Source of the DNA: DASVSL01 sp036388095
Lineage (GTDB): Bacteria; Patescibacteriota; Saccharimonadia; Saccharimonadales; Saccharimonadaceae
Reading direction: 5' to 3'
DNA: 15,053 nt
Assembly: GCA_036388095.1 (NCBI GenBank)
Contig: DASVSL010000085.1
Coordinates: 1 to 15,053 of the forward strand
Shown here: piece by piece, positions 6,743 to 14,156 of the stretch
Layout of the letters: each line of letters opens with the position of its first letter
Position numbering within the stretch: position 1 is the first letter of the stretch
Notes under the pieces: generated by a model
What the model saw: only the letters and a program-made list of their open reading frames with translations
Databases searched by the model: none
What the model was told of the DNA's origin: nothing
Translations under genes and position numbers: made by a program

Positions 6743-6792
6743 ATAAGTACGTGCATAAAATCAGCAATTGGCTACGGTCGTAGCTTACTATT

Positions 6793-6821
6793 ACATTAGC
6801 ATATTTACAGTATTAAGTCAA
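6793..6821 (-). promoter_or_regulatory. Promoter of the 98-residue gene
   Basis: TTGACT (6821-6816), exactly 17 bases, TAATGT (6798-6793) on the minus strand, in an AT-rich gap just after the corA stop. A small hairpin, GCTAC-GACC-GTAGC (6784-6771), follows within the predicted leader. Confidence 0.6.
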
Positions 6822-6823
6822 TA

Positions 6824-7753
6824 TTAAAAGACACGCTTGGCACGCCCAATGAGAAAGACGGTGACCGTCAGGACGATCGTCAGCCCTAATACGACCGGGT
6901 AAGCCCATGGTTCATGCTGAAATGGCAGATCGAGGTTCATGCCGAACATACCGTACAGGACATTCGGCAGTGCAATAATGACCGTCGCCGCGGTCAGAAT
7001 CTTCATGGAACGGTTCAAGTTATTGCTCGTAATCGTACTATAAGCTTCGCGGATGTTGACGATGGATTTGACGTTGCTGCGACAGCCTTCGATCGACTGT
7101 TCGTTGTTCAGCAGCAGGTCTTCGACAATTTCTTGGTCTTCTTCGAACAGCGGTATATGCCGTCCCAGCATTAAACGACGCAGAATAGCGGTGGTCGGCA
7201 ACATGGCGCTCAAAAACTCATTCAGCTCGTCTTCGATCAGGACGAAGTCGATGAAGTCCTGGTTAGCGACGTCGTGAGCGCGCAGGCGCGTCCGGATCTG
7301 TTTGATTTGGCGGGAAATGTTGTTGACGAAGACTTCATACTGGTCGACGATCTGATCAAGGATCTGCAACACTAATTTAGTACGTTGCGTGGTCGAAAAC
7401 TCAATCTTGCCGCTCGTAAAACGCTGCAGCCGGGGCAAATTACCGAGTGCGACCGTGATCAGCAGGTCTGGCCCAACGACAAACAACAGTGGGCTGGTCG
7501 TCAGCTCGAGCTCGTCATTGGTCAGGGCATAACGGACGAAAATATAGGTGCGATCGCCCTCGCGCTCCAGTCGCGGCATCTCATCGGCGTCCATGGCGTC
7601 TTCCATGTGACCGGCATCAAGATCGAAGCGTTTGACGAGACTTTCGATCTCGGCTTCGGTCGGATGTTCGACACAGATCCAGGCGCCTGGCTTGTAGTCA
7701 TCCAGAATCGATAGGCTTTTGCTGCGAATATTCTTATAATAGTAAGTGATCAT
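6824..7753 (-). CDS. corA: CorA-family divalent cation transporter
   Basis: Pentameric inner-membrane channel for Mg2+ (also Co2+ or Ni2+ in some members). The 309-residue protein has the long acidic, helical cytoplasmic domain, then two C-terminal membrane segments: TM1 ends with the signature YGMFGMN (GMN at 271-273) and TM2 covers about 285-303, with the basic tail GRAKRVF. This is the usual length (about 310-320). I chose the ATG at 7753 (MITYYYKNI). An upstream ATG at 7783 would add MDMLGYTAYG and would place the likely -10 inside the coding region. The gene is divergent from a VIT-like gene with only 22 bases between these starts. Confidence 0.93.
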   Translation of the reverse strand: MITYYYKNIRSKSLSILDDYKPGAWICVEHPTEAEIESLVKRFDLDAGHMEDAMDADEMPRLEREGDRTYIFVRYALTNDELELTTSPLLFVVGPDLLITVALGNLPRLQRFTSGKIEFSTTQRTKLVLQILDQIVDQYEVFVNNISRQIKQIRTRLRAHDVANQDFIDFVLIEDELNEFLSAMLPTTAILRRLMLGRHIPLFEEDQEIVEDLLLNNEQSIEGCRSNVKSIVNIREAYSTITSNNLNRSMKILTAATVIIALPNVLYGMFGMNLDLPFQHEPWAYPVVLGLTIVLTVTVFLIGRAKRVF

Positions 7754-7762
7754 TCCATAAGC

Positions 7763-7770
7763 AGTATACC
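7763..7770. promoter_or_regulatory. Shared symmetric -10 for divergent corA and VIT-like genes
   Basis: The palindrome GTATAC (7764-7769) gives TATACT on the minus strand (7768-7763), 9 bases before the corA ATG, and TATACC on the plus strand (7765-7770), 5 bases before the VIT-like ATG. One element may serve both directions. Neither side has a clear -35 or a Shine-Dalgarno site. Confidence 0.4.
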
Positions 7771-7775
7771 CCAGC

Positions 7776-8303
7776 ATGTCCAACCGTCATCTTCACGTCC
7801 CACTCGGCACCGCCAACTTCCTCTCCGTCCTGGAGGGCATTGAAGGTGGTTTCGCGATTTTTGTCGGTATCGTCGCCGGGCTGTACTTTCAGGCGGTCAA
7901 CCACGACATCCTTGTTGCCACGGGGCTGATCAGTGTCATCGTCAGCGCCTTTAATAGCAGTGCTGTCCGTTACGCCAGCGAGCACTACCTAGATGAACTG
8001 GACGGCCGCGAGAAGCGCAATAAACTACGGGCCTATTTTTTTCCGGCGCTGACCGAGTTCATCACCTACATCCTGGTTTCCATCGTCGCCGTCCTGCCAT
8101 TGCTACTGATTCAAGATTCACCGACGGCCATTAGCCTGACGACGCTCATTACCGTGGTCATCTTGTTCGGCGCTGGCTGGTATCGTGGCCATTTACTCGG
8201 TCGCCATAGTTTGCGCGATGGGCTTGAGATGGCTGGTCTTGGCGTTGCTATCATTATCATTGGCGCCAGTTCGGGCGTCTTTTTAGCGGGTCTGGTCGGG
8301 TAA
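7776..8303 (+). CDS. VIT1/CCC1-like membrane protein, possible Fe/Mn transporter
   Basis: A 175-residue integral membrane protein resembling the VIT1/CCC1 family, which moves Fe2+ or Mn2+ out of the cytoplasm. The first membrane region (GIEGGFAIFVGIVAGL) corresponds to the family's glycine-rich TM1. NSSAVRYASEHYLDELDGREK resembles the TM2-cytoplasm segment usually written as SMAAGEY.S...Q.E. The C-terminal pair ends with GLEMAGLGVAIIIIGASSGVF. It is shorter than usual (about 230) because the acidic metal-binding helical insert is reduced. Its pairing with corA and with an ion antiporter supports metal handling. Family assignment is moderate and the transported ion is inferred. Confidence 0.65.
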   Translation: MSNRHLHVPLGTANFLSVLEGIEGGFAIFVGIVAGLYFQAVNHDILVATGLISVIVSAFNSSAVRYASEHYLDELDGREKRNKLRAYFFPALTEFITYILVSIVAVLPLLLIQDSPTAISLTTLITVVILFGAGWYRGHLLGRHSLRDGLEMAGLGVAIIIIGASSGVFLAGLVG

Positions 8304-8321
8304 GCACCGACCCCGTATACT
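8294..8321 (+). promoter_or_regulatory. Candidate promoter of the antiporter gene with upstream inverted repeat
   Basis: TATACT at 8316-8321 would start a transcript near 8328, about 21 bases before the ATG, with no Shine-Dalgarno site in between. Just upstream, GGTCGG (8294-8299) and CCGACC (8307-8312) form a perfect inverted repeat around the -35 zone. It also starts inside the previous gene's stop region, so it may be an operator or a weak terminator hairpin. Confidence 0.4.
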
Positions 8322-8348
8322 GTTAGTACGCTCTAAAACACACACAGC

Positions 8349-10037
8349 ATGTTCGAAAGTTCTATTTTTACACAACTCAGTGTCGTCATCGTCCTGGTGG
8401 GCGTTGTTTCTATCATCATGCGTCTGCTCCGGCAGCCGCTGATTATTGGCTATATTTTGACGGGAATCGTGGTTGGACCGAGCGTACTCGGCATGGTACA
8501 AGACCATAACGTCTTCGAGGCGTACAGCGAGATCGGCATTACCCTGCTACTGTTTATCATCGGCCTTGGCCTGAACGTCGGCGTCGTCAAGAGCCTCGGC
8601 AAGGTGTCCCTGACAACCGCCAGCGCCATCTTGACGCTGGTTGGCGGCAGTGGCGTGGCGGCCGGCGTCCTGCTCGGCTTTTCCAGTATCGAGGCGATCA
8701 TCATCGGACTATCGCTGTTTTTCAGTAGCACGATCATTATCCTGAAGGTCCTGAGTGACAAACGTGAACTAAACCGTCTTCATGGCCAGATTGCGATGGG
8801 TGTCATTTTGGTCGACGACCTGGTTGCCACCCTGGCGCTGCTGTTTGTGGCCGCCGCCGGTTCGGCGGGTAGCTTTAGTATCGATGACGTCCTTCAGCTG
8901 CTGCTCGGTGGTATCGGACTGGCCGTCATGCTGGCGCTAGCGGCCATCAAGCTGCTCCCAGCACTGACACGGTGGCTGGCAGGCTCACAGGAGCTGCTGT
9001 TTGTCTTTACGATCGCCTGGGGCTTCGGAGTCGCTGCCCTGTTTGATCTCGTTGGCTTCAGCCACGAGGTGGGTGCGCTCTTCGCCGGTGTCAGCTTGGC
9101 CGGCCTGCCGTACGCGACCGAGATGGCGACCCGGCTCAAGCCACTGCGCGATTTCTTTATTGTCCTGTTCTTTGTGGCGCTCGGCGAGAACCTCAGCCTG
9201 GAAAGCCTACAAAACAGCCTGTGGCCGGCGCTGGTGCTGTCGCTGATTGTCATCACCCTGAAACCACTCTTTGTTATGGCGTCGCTCGGTGCGCTCGGTT
9301 ACACCAAACTAACCAGCTTCAAAACGGCTATTAACCTCAGCCAAGTCAGTGAGTTTTCCATCATCTTGGTCGTCTACAGTGCCAGCGTCGGCCTGGTACG
9401 CCCGGAGCTCACGAGCATCATTACCCTTGTCGCCCTGGTGACGATCAGTACCAGTACCTACCTTATGAAATATGACGACAAGCTATACGCCCTACTCGAG
9501 CCCAAACTGCACCACTTTGAACGCAAAGTCCTGCGCGAACACGCCCACAAACGTCAGTCCTACCCAATTATTCTGTTCGGCTACCAGCGCGGCGGTCACG
9601 AGTTTGTCCAGACGTTCCGCAGCATGAAGCAGCGCTATTTGGTCGTTGACTATGACCCGTCGATCATCGAACATTTGGAGCGTCAGGGTATCCGCAACGT
9701 CTACGGCGACGCGACCGATGAAGAGCTGTTGCACGAAATTGGTGCCCGACGTGCCGAGTTGATGGTTAGTACGATCGACGATATCGCCATTAACCGTTCG
9801 CTACTCGGCTACCTGCGTTACCACAATCAAGACGCAGTGTTCTTGTGCCACGCCGACACCTACGAAGAAGCGGCTGACTTATACAAGCACGGTGCAACGT
9901 ACGTGATGCTACCGCATTACCTGGGGTCGGAGCGTATCGGCAGTTTCATCAAGAAACACGGCTTCAATCGACGAGCCTTCGCTGCCTACCGCAAAACGCA
10001 TGTCATCAAGCTCGGCAAAAGCGCCCTACGAAACTAG
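8349..10037 (+). CDS. Kef-type cation/proton antiporter (CPA2) with C-terminal RCK domain
   Basis: Inner-membrane monovalent cation antiporter or channel of 562 residues. The Na/H exchanger domain (about 8-375, around 12 membrane helices) is followed by an RCK/TrkA-N nucleotide-binding domain (about 405-525). No TrkA-C domain follows. Visible: RLLRQPLIIGYILTGIVVGP, typical of TM1-TM2, and the fifth-helix pair Asp156-Asp157 in GVILVDDLVA, where Kef proteins usually have Gln-Asp. In the RCK domain the glycine motif reads GYQRGG instead of GYGRVG, with the acidic end of strand 2 conserved (VVDYD). The start is fixed by the TM1 segment. The 3' end overlaps the opposite gene by 12 bases. It likely acts in K+ or Na+ and pH homeostasis beside the metal transport genes. 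Confidence 0.9.
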   Translation: MFESSIFTQLSVVIVLVGVVSIIMRLLRQPLIIGYILTGIVVGPSVLGMVQDHNVFEAYSEIGITLLLFIIGLGLNVGVVKSLGKVSLTTASAILTLVGGSGVAAGVLLGFSSIEAIIIGLSLFFSSTIIILKVLSDKRELNRLHGQIAMGVILVDDLVATLALLFVAAAGSAGSFSIDDVLQLLLGGIGLAVMLALAAIKLLPALTRWLAGSQELLFVFTIAWGFGVAALFDLVGFSHEVGALFAGVSLAGLPYATEMATRLKPLRDFFIVLFFVALGENLSLESLQNSLWPALVLSLIVITLKPLFVMASLGALGYTKLTSFKTAINLSQVSEFSIILVVYSASVGLVRPELTSIITLVALVTISTSTYLMKYDDKLYALLEPKLHHFERKVLREHAHKRQSYPIILFGYQRGGHEFVQTFRSMKQRYLVVDYDPSIIEHLERQGIRNVYGDATDEELLHEIGARRAELMVSTIDDIAINRSLLGYLRYHNQDAVFLCHADTYEEAADLYKHGATYVMLPHYLGSERIGSFIKKHGFNRRAFAAYRKTHVIKLGKSALRN

Positions 10038-11393
10038 GTCGCTAATAACCTCTCCCGTCCGACGGTCACGCACCTGCGTGGTGACACCACCGATCGCGAT
10101 TTGCGAGGATAGAACCGCGTATTCGCCGTAGCGGTGACGGATGGTATCGGTTTTATTTTCAACCGTTCGGTTAAATGAACCTTTGTCATTAGTAGACGTA
10201 CCTGCTGAGTGGTGCTGGCGAGTAACACGCTCAGCCAGCTTACGAGCTCGCAATTTCATCAGGTCAGTGCCGTTATCGTCAGCCCGTTCGCAGCTACGAC
10301 AGATGCTACAAGCCCCCACCATGACCCACTCCGACAGGCAGGCCTGACAATCACCGCGGCGCCACTCATCTTTTTTGAGTAGCTGGAAGCCAGCCGTCCG
10401 TAATTGCTCAGCTGCCCCAGGCACTGCGCCGATCGTGTTGCCGCAGAAATTAACTTCTTCGCCACTCGAACGGCCTGCATCACCGGCGCCCGACATCTCG
10501 CCACCGGCGGAAGTGTCAGCATCTGACGCAGCTCTCTTGCCTTCGAATCGATCACGGATCGCTAAGATAAAATCATATCGCTGCTGCTGTGCCTCGGGTG
10601 ACGCCGCCTCGAGCTGTTCGAGAATATCGCAGTGCGCCTGAACAAGATCGACCTGCCGCTGCACAAAGGTATTGCCTTCGATGCGCAGGAGCAAATGCTC
10701 GCGACCGGCAAACCAAGTGCCGCCCTGCGTGCGCTGCAACGATCCGTCGTACGCCGCCAGTAGTCGCTCGATCAGCAAGGTCGGTTCGAGCGGTGCGGCG
10801 TCAGTAATGTGCACCGGTTGCGCCAGCGCCCACTCAGAGCGATCGAACCGCTTACCTAACTGCTCATACATCGCCGCTATGCCGTCTTTATCAGCGCGAT
10901 CGAAGGAATGGCCGTAGATATGCACCCGTCCGTCACTGTCGGCCTGAAAAACCTGCAAAAAGCTCAACCCCCGTTCACGTTGATAGCCGAACTCGTTGCG
11001 ACCAAGCCGCGTCAGCTCATCGACCGGACAATCAGACACCACAACTTGCAGGCTACCTGGTGCCAGCTGACTCGCGGCGGCGATATGCTCGTTCTCGAGC
11101 CGCACGCGCTCAACCTGCCAGGCAAGCTCAGGCTGCAGGCGAACTCGTCGCTCGTAGGCTCTTTGCGATGACTCGCCAATATCAGCTAGGTAAAGCTTAG
11201 CCGCATCGTCATCGATATACAGGCCATGCTCGTCGCGATCGCACTCGATGTGCGAGACGTTATGAGTCTGCAAGAATTCGCCGGCCGCCGTAATTTCATC
11301 CCGTTCTAGTTGATAGCGCGAATACGCCCGATACTGTTCGTAGTCGTGCTGGCGGCGCTGTTCAAGCGTAGGCGGTTCAAATGTCGTTTGCAT
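10026..11393 (-). CDS. Unknown 455-residue protein with cysteine cluster, under a predicted riboswitch
   Basis: No family recognised. It is a soluble protein without signal or membrane segments. In numbering from the TTG one codon upstream, the N-terminal 110 residues are charged and probably helical. About 115-250 looks like a mixed alpha/beta domain (GSLQVVVSDCP, GRVHIYGHSFDRADKDG, HLLLRIEGNTF). A Ser/Gly/Asp-rich linker (288-315) leads to a C-terminal cysteine cluster C350-x2-C353-x9-C363-x2-C366-x2-C369, a likely zinc or other metal site, and a final beta-rich 60 residues. The ATG at 11393 (no Shine-Dalgarno site) begins one base after the T-tract of an intrinsic terminator, which itself follows a cobalamin-riboswitch-like RNA. 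B12-dependent control is therefore likely, though the protein shows no known B12 motif. Confidence 0.85.
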   Translation of the reverse strand: MQTTFEPPTLEQRRQHDYEQYRAYSRYQLERDEITAAGEFLQTHNVSHIECDRDEHGLYIDDDAAKLYLADIGESSQRAYERRVRLQPELAWQVERVRLENEHIAAASQLAPGSLQVVVSDCPVDELTRLGRNEFGYQRERGLSFLQVFQADSDGRVHIYGHSFDRADKDGIAAMYEQLGKRFDRSEWALAQPVHITDAAPLEPTLLIERLLAAYDGSLQRTQGGTWFAGREHLLLRIEGNTFVQRQVDLVQAHCDILEQLEAASPEAQQQRYDFILAIRDRFEGKRAASDADTSAGGEMSGAGDAGRSSGEEVNFCGNTIGAVPGAAEQLRTAGFQLLKKDEWRRGDCQACLSEWVMVGACSICRSCERADDNGTDLMKLRARKLAERVTRQHHSAGTSTNDKGSFNRTVENKTDTIRHRYGEYAVLSSQIAIGGVTTQVRDRRTGEVISDLVS

Positions 11394-11394
11394 C

Positions 11395-11430
11395 AAAAAA
11401 CGGTGCTTCCGAAAGGTCTCGAAAACACCG
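11395..11430 (-). terminator. Intrinsic terminator, likely riboswitch expression platform
   Basis: On the minus strand 11430-11401 folds into a stem of about 12 pairs (outer CGGTG / CACCG, inner part with G-U pairs, 6-base loop), followed by TTTTTT (11400-11395). The next bases are the ATG of the unknown gene. On the plus strand there is no T-run, so it works only towards that gene. Its place after an aptamer-like RNA suggests transcription attenuation. Confidence 0.85.
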
Positions 11431-11476
11431 CTAGTACACTAAGAGTGAATCATTTCCTGCTCGGGAAGCCCTGTTG

Positions 11477-11615
11477 GAGTCGCGCGCGTAATCGGACTTA
11501 TCCCTTTGTCGGCCGATGGTCCAGCGTCTACCCTCATAGGTCGCTCGACTCTCAGTACATAGGACTTACCGTTGCGGCACAGCTCATGATTTTCACATGA
11601 TTCCGCGCGCGTCTC
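11477..11615 (-). ncRNA. Cobalamin riboswitch-like aptamer
   Basis: The minus-strand RNA carries the ordered core of the cobalamin riboswitch: GGAATC (11604-11599), GTGAAAATC, GAGCTG, then CCGCAACGGTAAG (ending 11565). It is almost the same spacing and bases as the E. coli btuB leader as I recall it. The 3' B12 box reads AAGTCCGATTAC (11499-11488). The closing stem is very strong: GAGACGCGCGCGGAATC (11615-11599) pairs with GATTACGCGCGCGACTC (11493-11477), 15 of 17 positions. The part between core and B12 box is short (65 bases), so peripheral helices are reduced. A promoter lies upstream and a terminator downstream. The family match is by eye, but the conserved core leaves little doubt. Confidence 0.85.
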
Positions 11616-11638
11616 TGGGTCTGTTTGTTAATGCTTAT

Positions 11639-11667
11639 AGTCTAGCTCGCTCAGACGAACTTGGCAA
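11639..11667 (-). promoter_or_regulatory. Promoter of the riboswitch transcript
   Basis: TTGCCA (11667-11662), 17-base spacer, TAGACT (11644-11639) on the minus strand, just after the PBP stop. Transcription should begin near 11632, about 17 bases before the aptamer's closing stem. The riboswitch is thus likely to have its own promoter and not depend on PBP read-through. Confidence 0.55.
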
Positions 11668-11672
11668 GCGCG

Positions 11673-14114
11673 TTACCTACCGGACTGGGGTGCCAGTGGC
11701 GTGGGGGTTTCACCAGTCTCATCGCCACCACCGCGGCCAGGAACACAGCCAGTGGCGGGGTCAACTGCCGTATTTCTCGGCGTATTTGGACACTGATCAA
11801 TTGCATCCGCTACACCGTCGCGATCCGTGTCCACGGTCTGCACAACAGGGCAGCCATCACCGTCGACCGTGGCGTTTCGGGGGGTATTCGGACAGTTATC
11901 TTCGCTGTCGACAACGCCGTCACGGTCAGTGTCGGTCGTGGTGTCGTCTTCAGACGGACAACCGGTACTGTCAACATCGCTACCACCTTGGGCTGGACAC
12001 TTGTCGCGACTATCTGGCACACCGTCCTTATCCGTATCCGTCACCGCAGGTTGCGCCGGTTGTGCTTCTTCGTCGTCGTTTTGCGTCTGATTGGTCGGTG
12101 CGGCTTGGGCCTTGCAGGTTTTACTCGGTGTCGTACCGGCGACGAAGAACTCTTCGTAGCTGCTGCCGCCAGGGGTACAGGTAGCTGATTTCGTCACATC
12201 ACTTGGCTGAGTAAAGTTTTCCGCCGGTGAGCTATCGAGAAACGCCTGAATCGATTTGCTCCAGATTGGACCAGCCATAGCCGAACCACCGGCACTCATG
12301 ACTTCGTTTTCATTGTTCCCTACCCACACGCCGACGGCCAGACTCGGCGTGAAACCAATCGTCCATGCATCGCGATTATCATCGGTACTACCGGTCTTGA
12401 CGGCGACGTCACGGCCCGGAATGTTCAAACGCGTCCCAAAGCTGGGTGAACGGGCTTGATTATCACTCAGGATATCGGAGATAACGAACGAAGCGGCGCT
12501 CGACTGGACGCGGCGAGTGTTTACCTCGCTGGTAAATATCTTTTCGCCGTATTTGTTCTGGATCTGGTTGATCAGCGTGACGTCATGTTGACGACCCCCG
12601 TCCGCAAAAGCGGCGTAGGCGTTCGTCATATCGATTGGTCGGGCTTCAGCTGCGCCAAGGGCCAGGCTGTAGCCATAATCATGCTTCGGATCGATGGTGG
12701 TAATGCCCATTTCACGAGCCTTAGTGATCGCCTCGTCGACTCCCAGTTTTTGCATTACCTTGACCGCAGGTATGTTGAGTGACTGAGCGAGCCCACTGCG
12801 AAGCGTGATGTCGCCGCGGAAACGAAAGTCGTAGTTTTCGGGCTTGTAGCCACCGAAATCGGTTGCTTCGTCCCTGATAATACTGCCGGCTGTAAATAGT
12901 TTCTGGTTGATGGCTTCGGTGACATAGATCGGCTTGAAGCTTGAACCTGGTTGCCGGGCCGTTGTCGCCATGTTGACGGTACCGAAGTCAGGGTTGTTGT
13001 AATCAACGCTGCCGACGAGCGCGCGCACCTCGCCAGTTTTTGGATCGATCGCCACCATGGCCGCGTTACGCCCACCAGCCGACGCACTGATTGCAATCTG
13101 ATTACTCACGATTGACTCAGCCTGTTTTTGCCACTCCAGATTGAGGGTGGTTTTTACTTTGTAGCCGGATCGTTTGATCTTTTCTTCGCCGTATTTCTTG
13201 TTCAGCTCACTGACGACCATCTCGGCGAAATGTGGCGCGTGGTCGAACTCATCATTTTTCGGGTCGGCATACGTCAAGGTCTGCCCTGAGGCAGCCGTCT
13301 TTTCGGCGGCGGTAATTTTACCGTCCTCGACCAGGCGTCGCAGCACCCGCTCTTGCTGGACTTTTGCCTTGGCCGGGTCACCAGAAATCGGCGAGTAAGC
13401 ACTTGGCGCAGGCAAAATACCAACTAGCATCGCGCTTTCGGCCAGGCTGAGATCAGCCGCAGATTTATTGAAATAGTTCTGCGCCGCTTCGTCGATGCCG
13501 AAACTACCTTCGCCGTAATAGACCGAGTTAAGATACATGTCGAGAATTTCATCTTTGGTGTACTGCCGATCAACTGCGACGGCCATAGCGACCTCTTGGT
13601 ACTTACGGAAAAATGATTTCTCGTTTGTCAGCAGCGTGTTCTTGACGAGCTGCTGCGTCAGCGTCGAACCACCGTAGGCCGTGGCGTCACGACTCATGAC
13701 GTTGGCATACAGCGCCGCCAGTAGTCCGCGGAAAGAGACGCCGCCGTGTTCATAGAAATTCTTGTCTTCGCTGGAAATGAGTGCCTGTTCGGTGTAATCG
13801 GAAATTTCAGCGAGCTGAAGCCGTTTGAGCGCCTTGTTGCTGCCGGTGTTATAAAACACCTGGTCGTTCGAATCGACGAGCTGGACGCCAGTGTTATTCC
13901 GGTTCATGAGCCGTTCTGGGTCACTGATGTCACGTGCCAGCAGGGCGTAGGTAATAAGGGGTGTCAGGATCAAGAAGGCGCTGGCTGGCAGGACAATAAA
14001 GGCGAGTTTGCGGCGCAAACTCATTGTGCGGAAATTTTGCCACTGCCGACGCAGGAAATAACGGCTGCGCTGCGTCACCGGTGGGCGTTTCGTGAAGCGT
14101 CCTTGTCGTACCAT
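11673..14114 (-). CDS. Class A penicillin-binding protein (PBP1A-like) with TSP3 tail
   Basis: Bifunctional peptidoglycan synthase anchored in the cytoplasmic membrane; 813 residues. Order: basic cytoplasmic tail, membrane anchor (about 37-60), GT51 glycosyltransferase with catalytic Glu116 in SSEDKNFYEHGG and GGSTLTQQLVKN (148-159), then the transpeptidase with active Ser391 in SSFK, SLN (445-447) and KTGS (573-576). After the catalytic part comes a Cys-containing linker and three thrombospondin type 3 repeats (about 693-789), not normal for PBP1A. The ATG at 14114 is chosen over the TTG at 14144 because an extended -10 (14132-14124) overlaps the longer version. The mRNA leader would be only a few bases. 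It is essential-type cell wall machinery; the tail is probably extracellular and calcium-binding. Confidence 0.95.
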   Translation of the reverse strand: MVRQGRFTKRPPVTQRSRYFLRRQWQNFRTMSLRRKLAFIVLPASAFLILTPLITYALLARDISDPERLMNRNNTGVQLVDSNDQVFYNTGSNKALKRLQLAEISDYTEQALISSEDKNFYEHGGVSFRGLLAALYANVMSRDATAYGGSTLTQQLVKNTLLTNEKSFFRKYQEVAMAVAVDRQYTKDEILDMYLNSVYYGEGSFGIDEAAQNYFNKSAADLSLAESAMLVGILPAPSAYSPISGDPAKAKVQQERVLRRLVEDGKITAAEKTAASGQTLTYADPKNDEFDHAPHFAEMVVSELNKKYGEEKIKRSGYKVKTTLNLEWQKQAESIVSNQIAISASAGGRNAAMVAIDPKTGEVRALVGSVDYNNPDFGTVNMATTARQPGSSFKPIYVTEAINQKLFTAGSIIRDEATDFGGYKPENYDFRFRGDITLRSGLAQSLNIPAVKVMQKLGVDEAITKAREMGITTIDPKHDYGYSLALGAAEARPIDMTNAYAAFADGGRQHDVTLINQIQNKYGEKIFTSEVNTRRVQSSAASFVISDILSDNQARSPSFGTRLNIPGRDVAVKTGSTDDNRDAWTIGFTPSLAVGVWVGNNENEVMSAGGSAMAGPIWSKSIQAFLDSSPAENFTQPSDVTKSATCTPGGSSYEEFFVAGTTPSKTCKAQAAPTNQTQNDDEEAQPAQPAVTDTDKDGVPDSRDKCPAQGGSDVDSTGCPSEDDTTTDTDRDGVVDSEDNCPNTPRNATVDGDGCPVVQTVDTDRDGVADAIDQCPNTPRNTAVDPATGCVPGRGGGDETGETPTPLAPQSGR
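11748..12038 (-). repeat. Three thrombospondin type 3 repeats in the PBP C-terminus
   Basis: Three copies of about 32 residues, each with D-T-D-(K/R)-D-G-V-x-D and a following CP: DTDKDGVPDSRDKCP, DTDRDGVVDSEDNCPNTPRN, DTDRDGVADAIDQCPNTPRN, each closed by a second Cys (TGCP, DGCP, TGCV). The Asp spacing is that of Ca2+-binding TSP3 repeats and the cysteines should pair outside the cell. The last two copies are most alike, so they probably arose by recent duplication. Confidence 0.9.
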
Positions 14115-14123
14115 ATTAAGACA

Positions 14124-14132
14124 ATTATACCA
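14124..14132 (-). promoter_or_regulatory. Extended -10 promoter of the PBP gene
   Basis: TGGTATAAT (14132-14124) is a perfect TGn-TATAAT extended -10, 9 bases before the ATG at 14114, without a good -35. The leader would be 2-3 bases, with no Shine-Dalgarno site. A second TATACT (14149-14144), part of the palindrome AGTATACT, lies 15 bases upstream. Confidence 0.6.
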
Positions 14133-14156
14133 TAAAAATGGCAAGTATACTAGAAA

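Noticed and set aside
11477..11640. RNase P RNA, tmRNA, 6S or SRP RNA in the PBP 3' gap
   Set aside because: None of their conserved segments is present (no GAGGAAAGTCC, no tRNA-like ends, no SRP tetraloop region), whereas the cobalamin core is present in order.
11597..12188. Long plus-strand reading frames (195 and 175 residues) opposite the PBP tail
   Set aside because: They mirror the repetitive, GC-rich TSP3 coding region. Their translations are low in sense (His/Arg/Tyr runs), have no ribosome site, and overlap a clear gene on the other strand.
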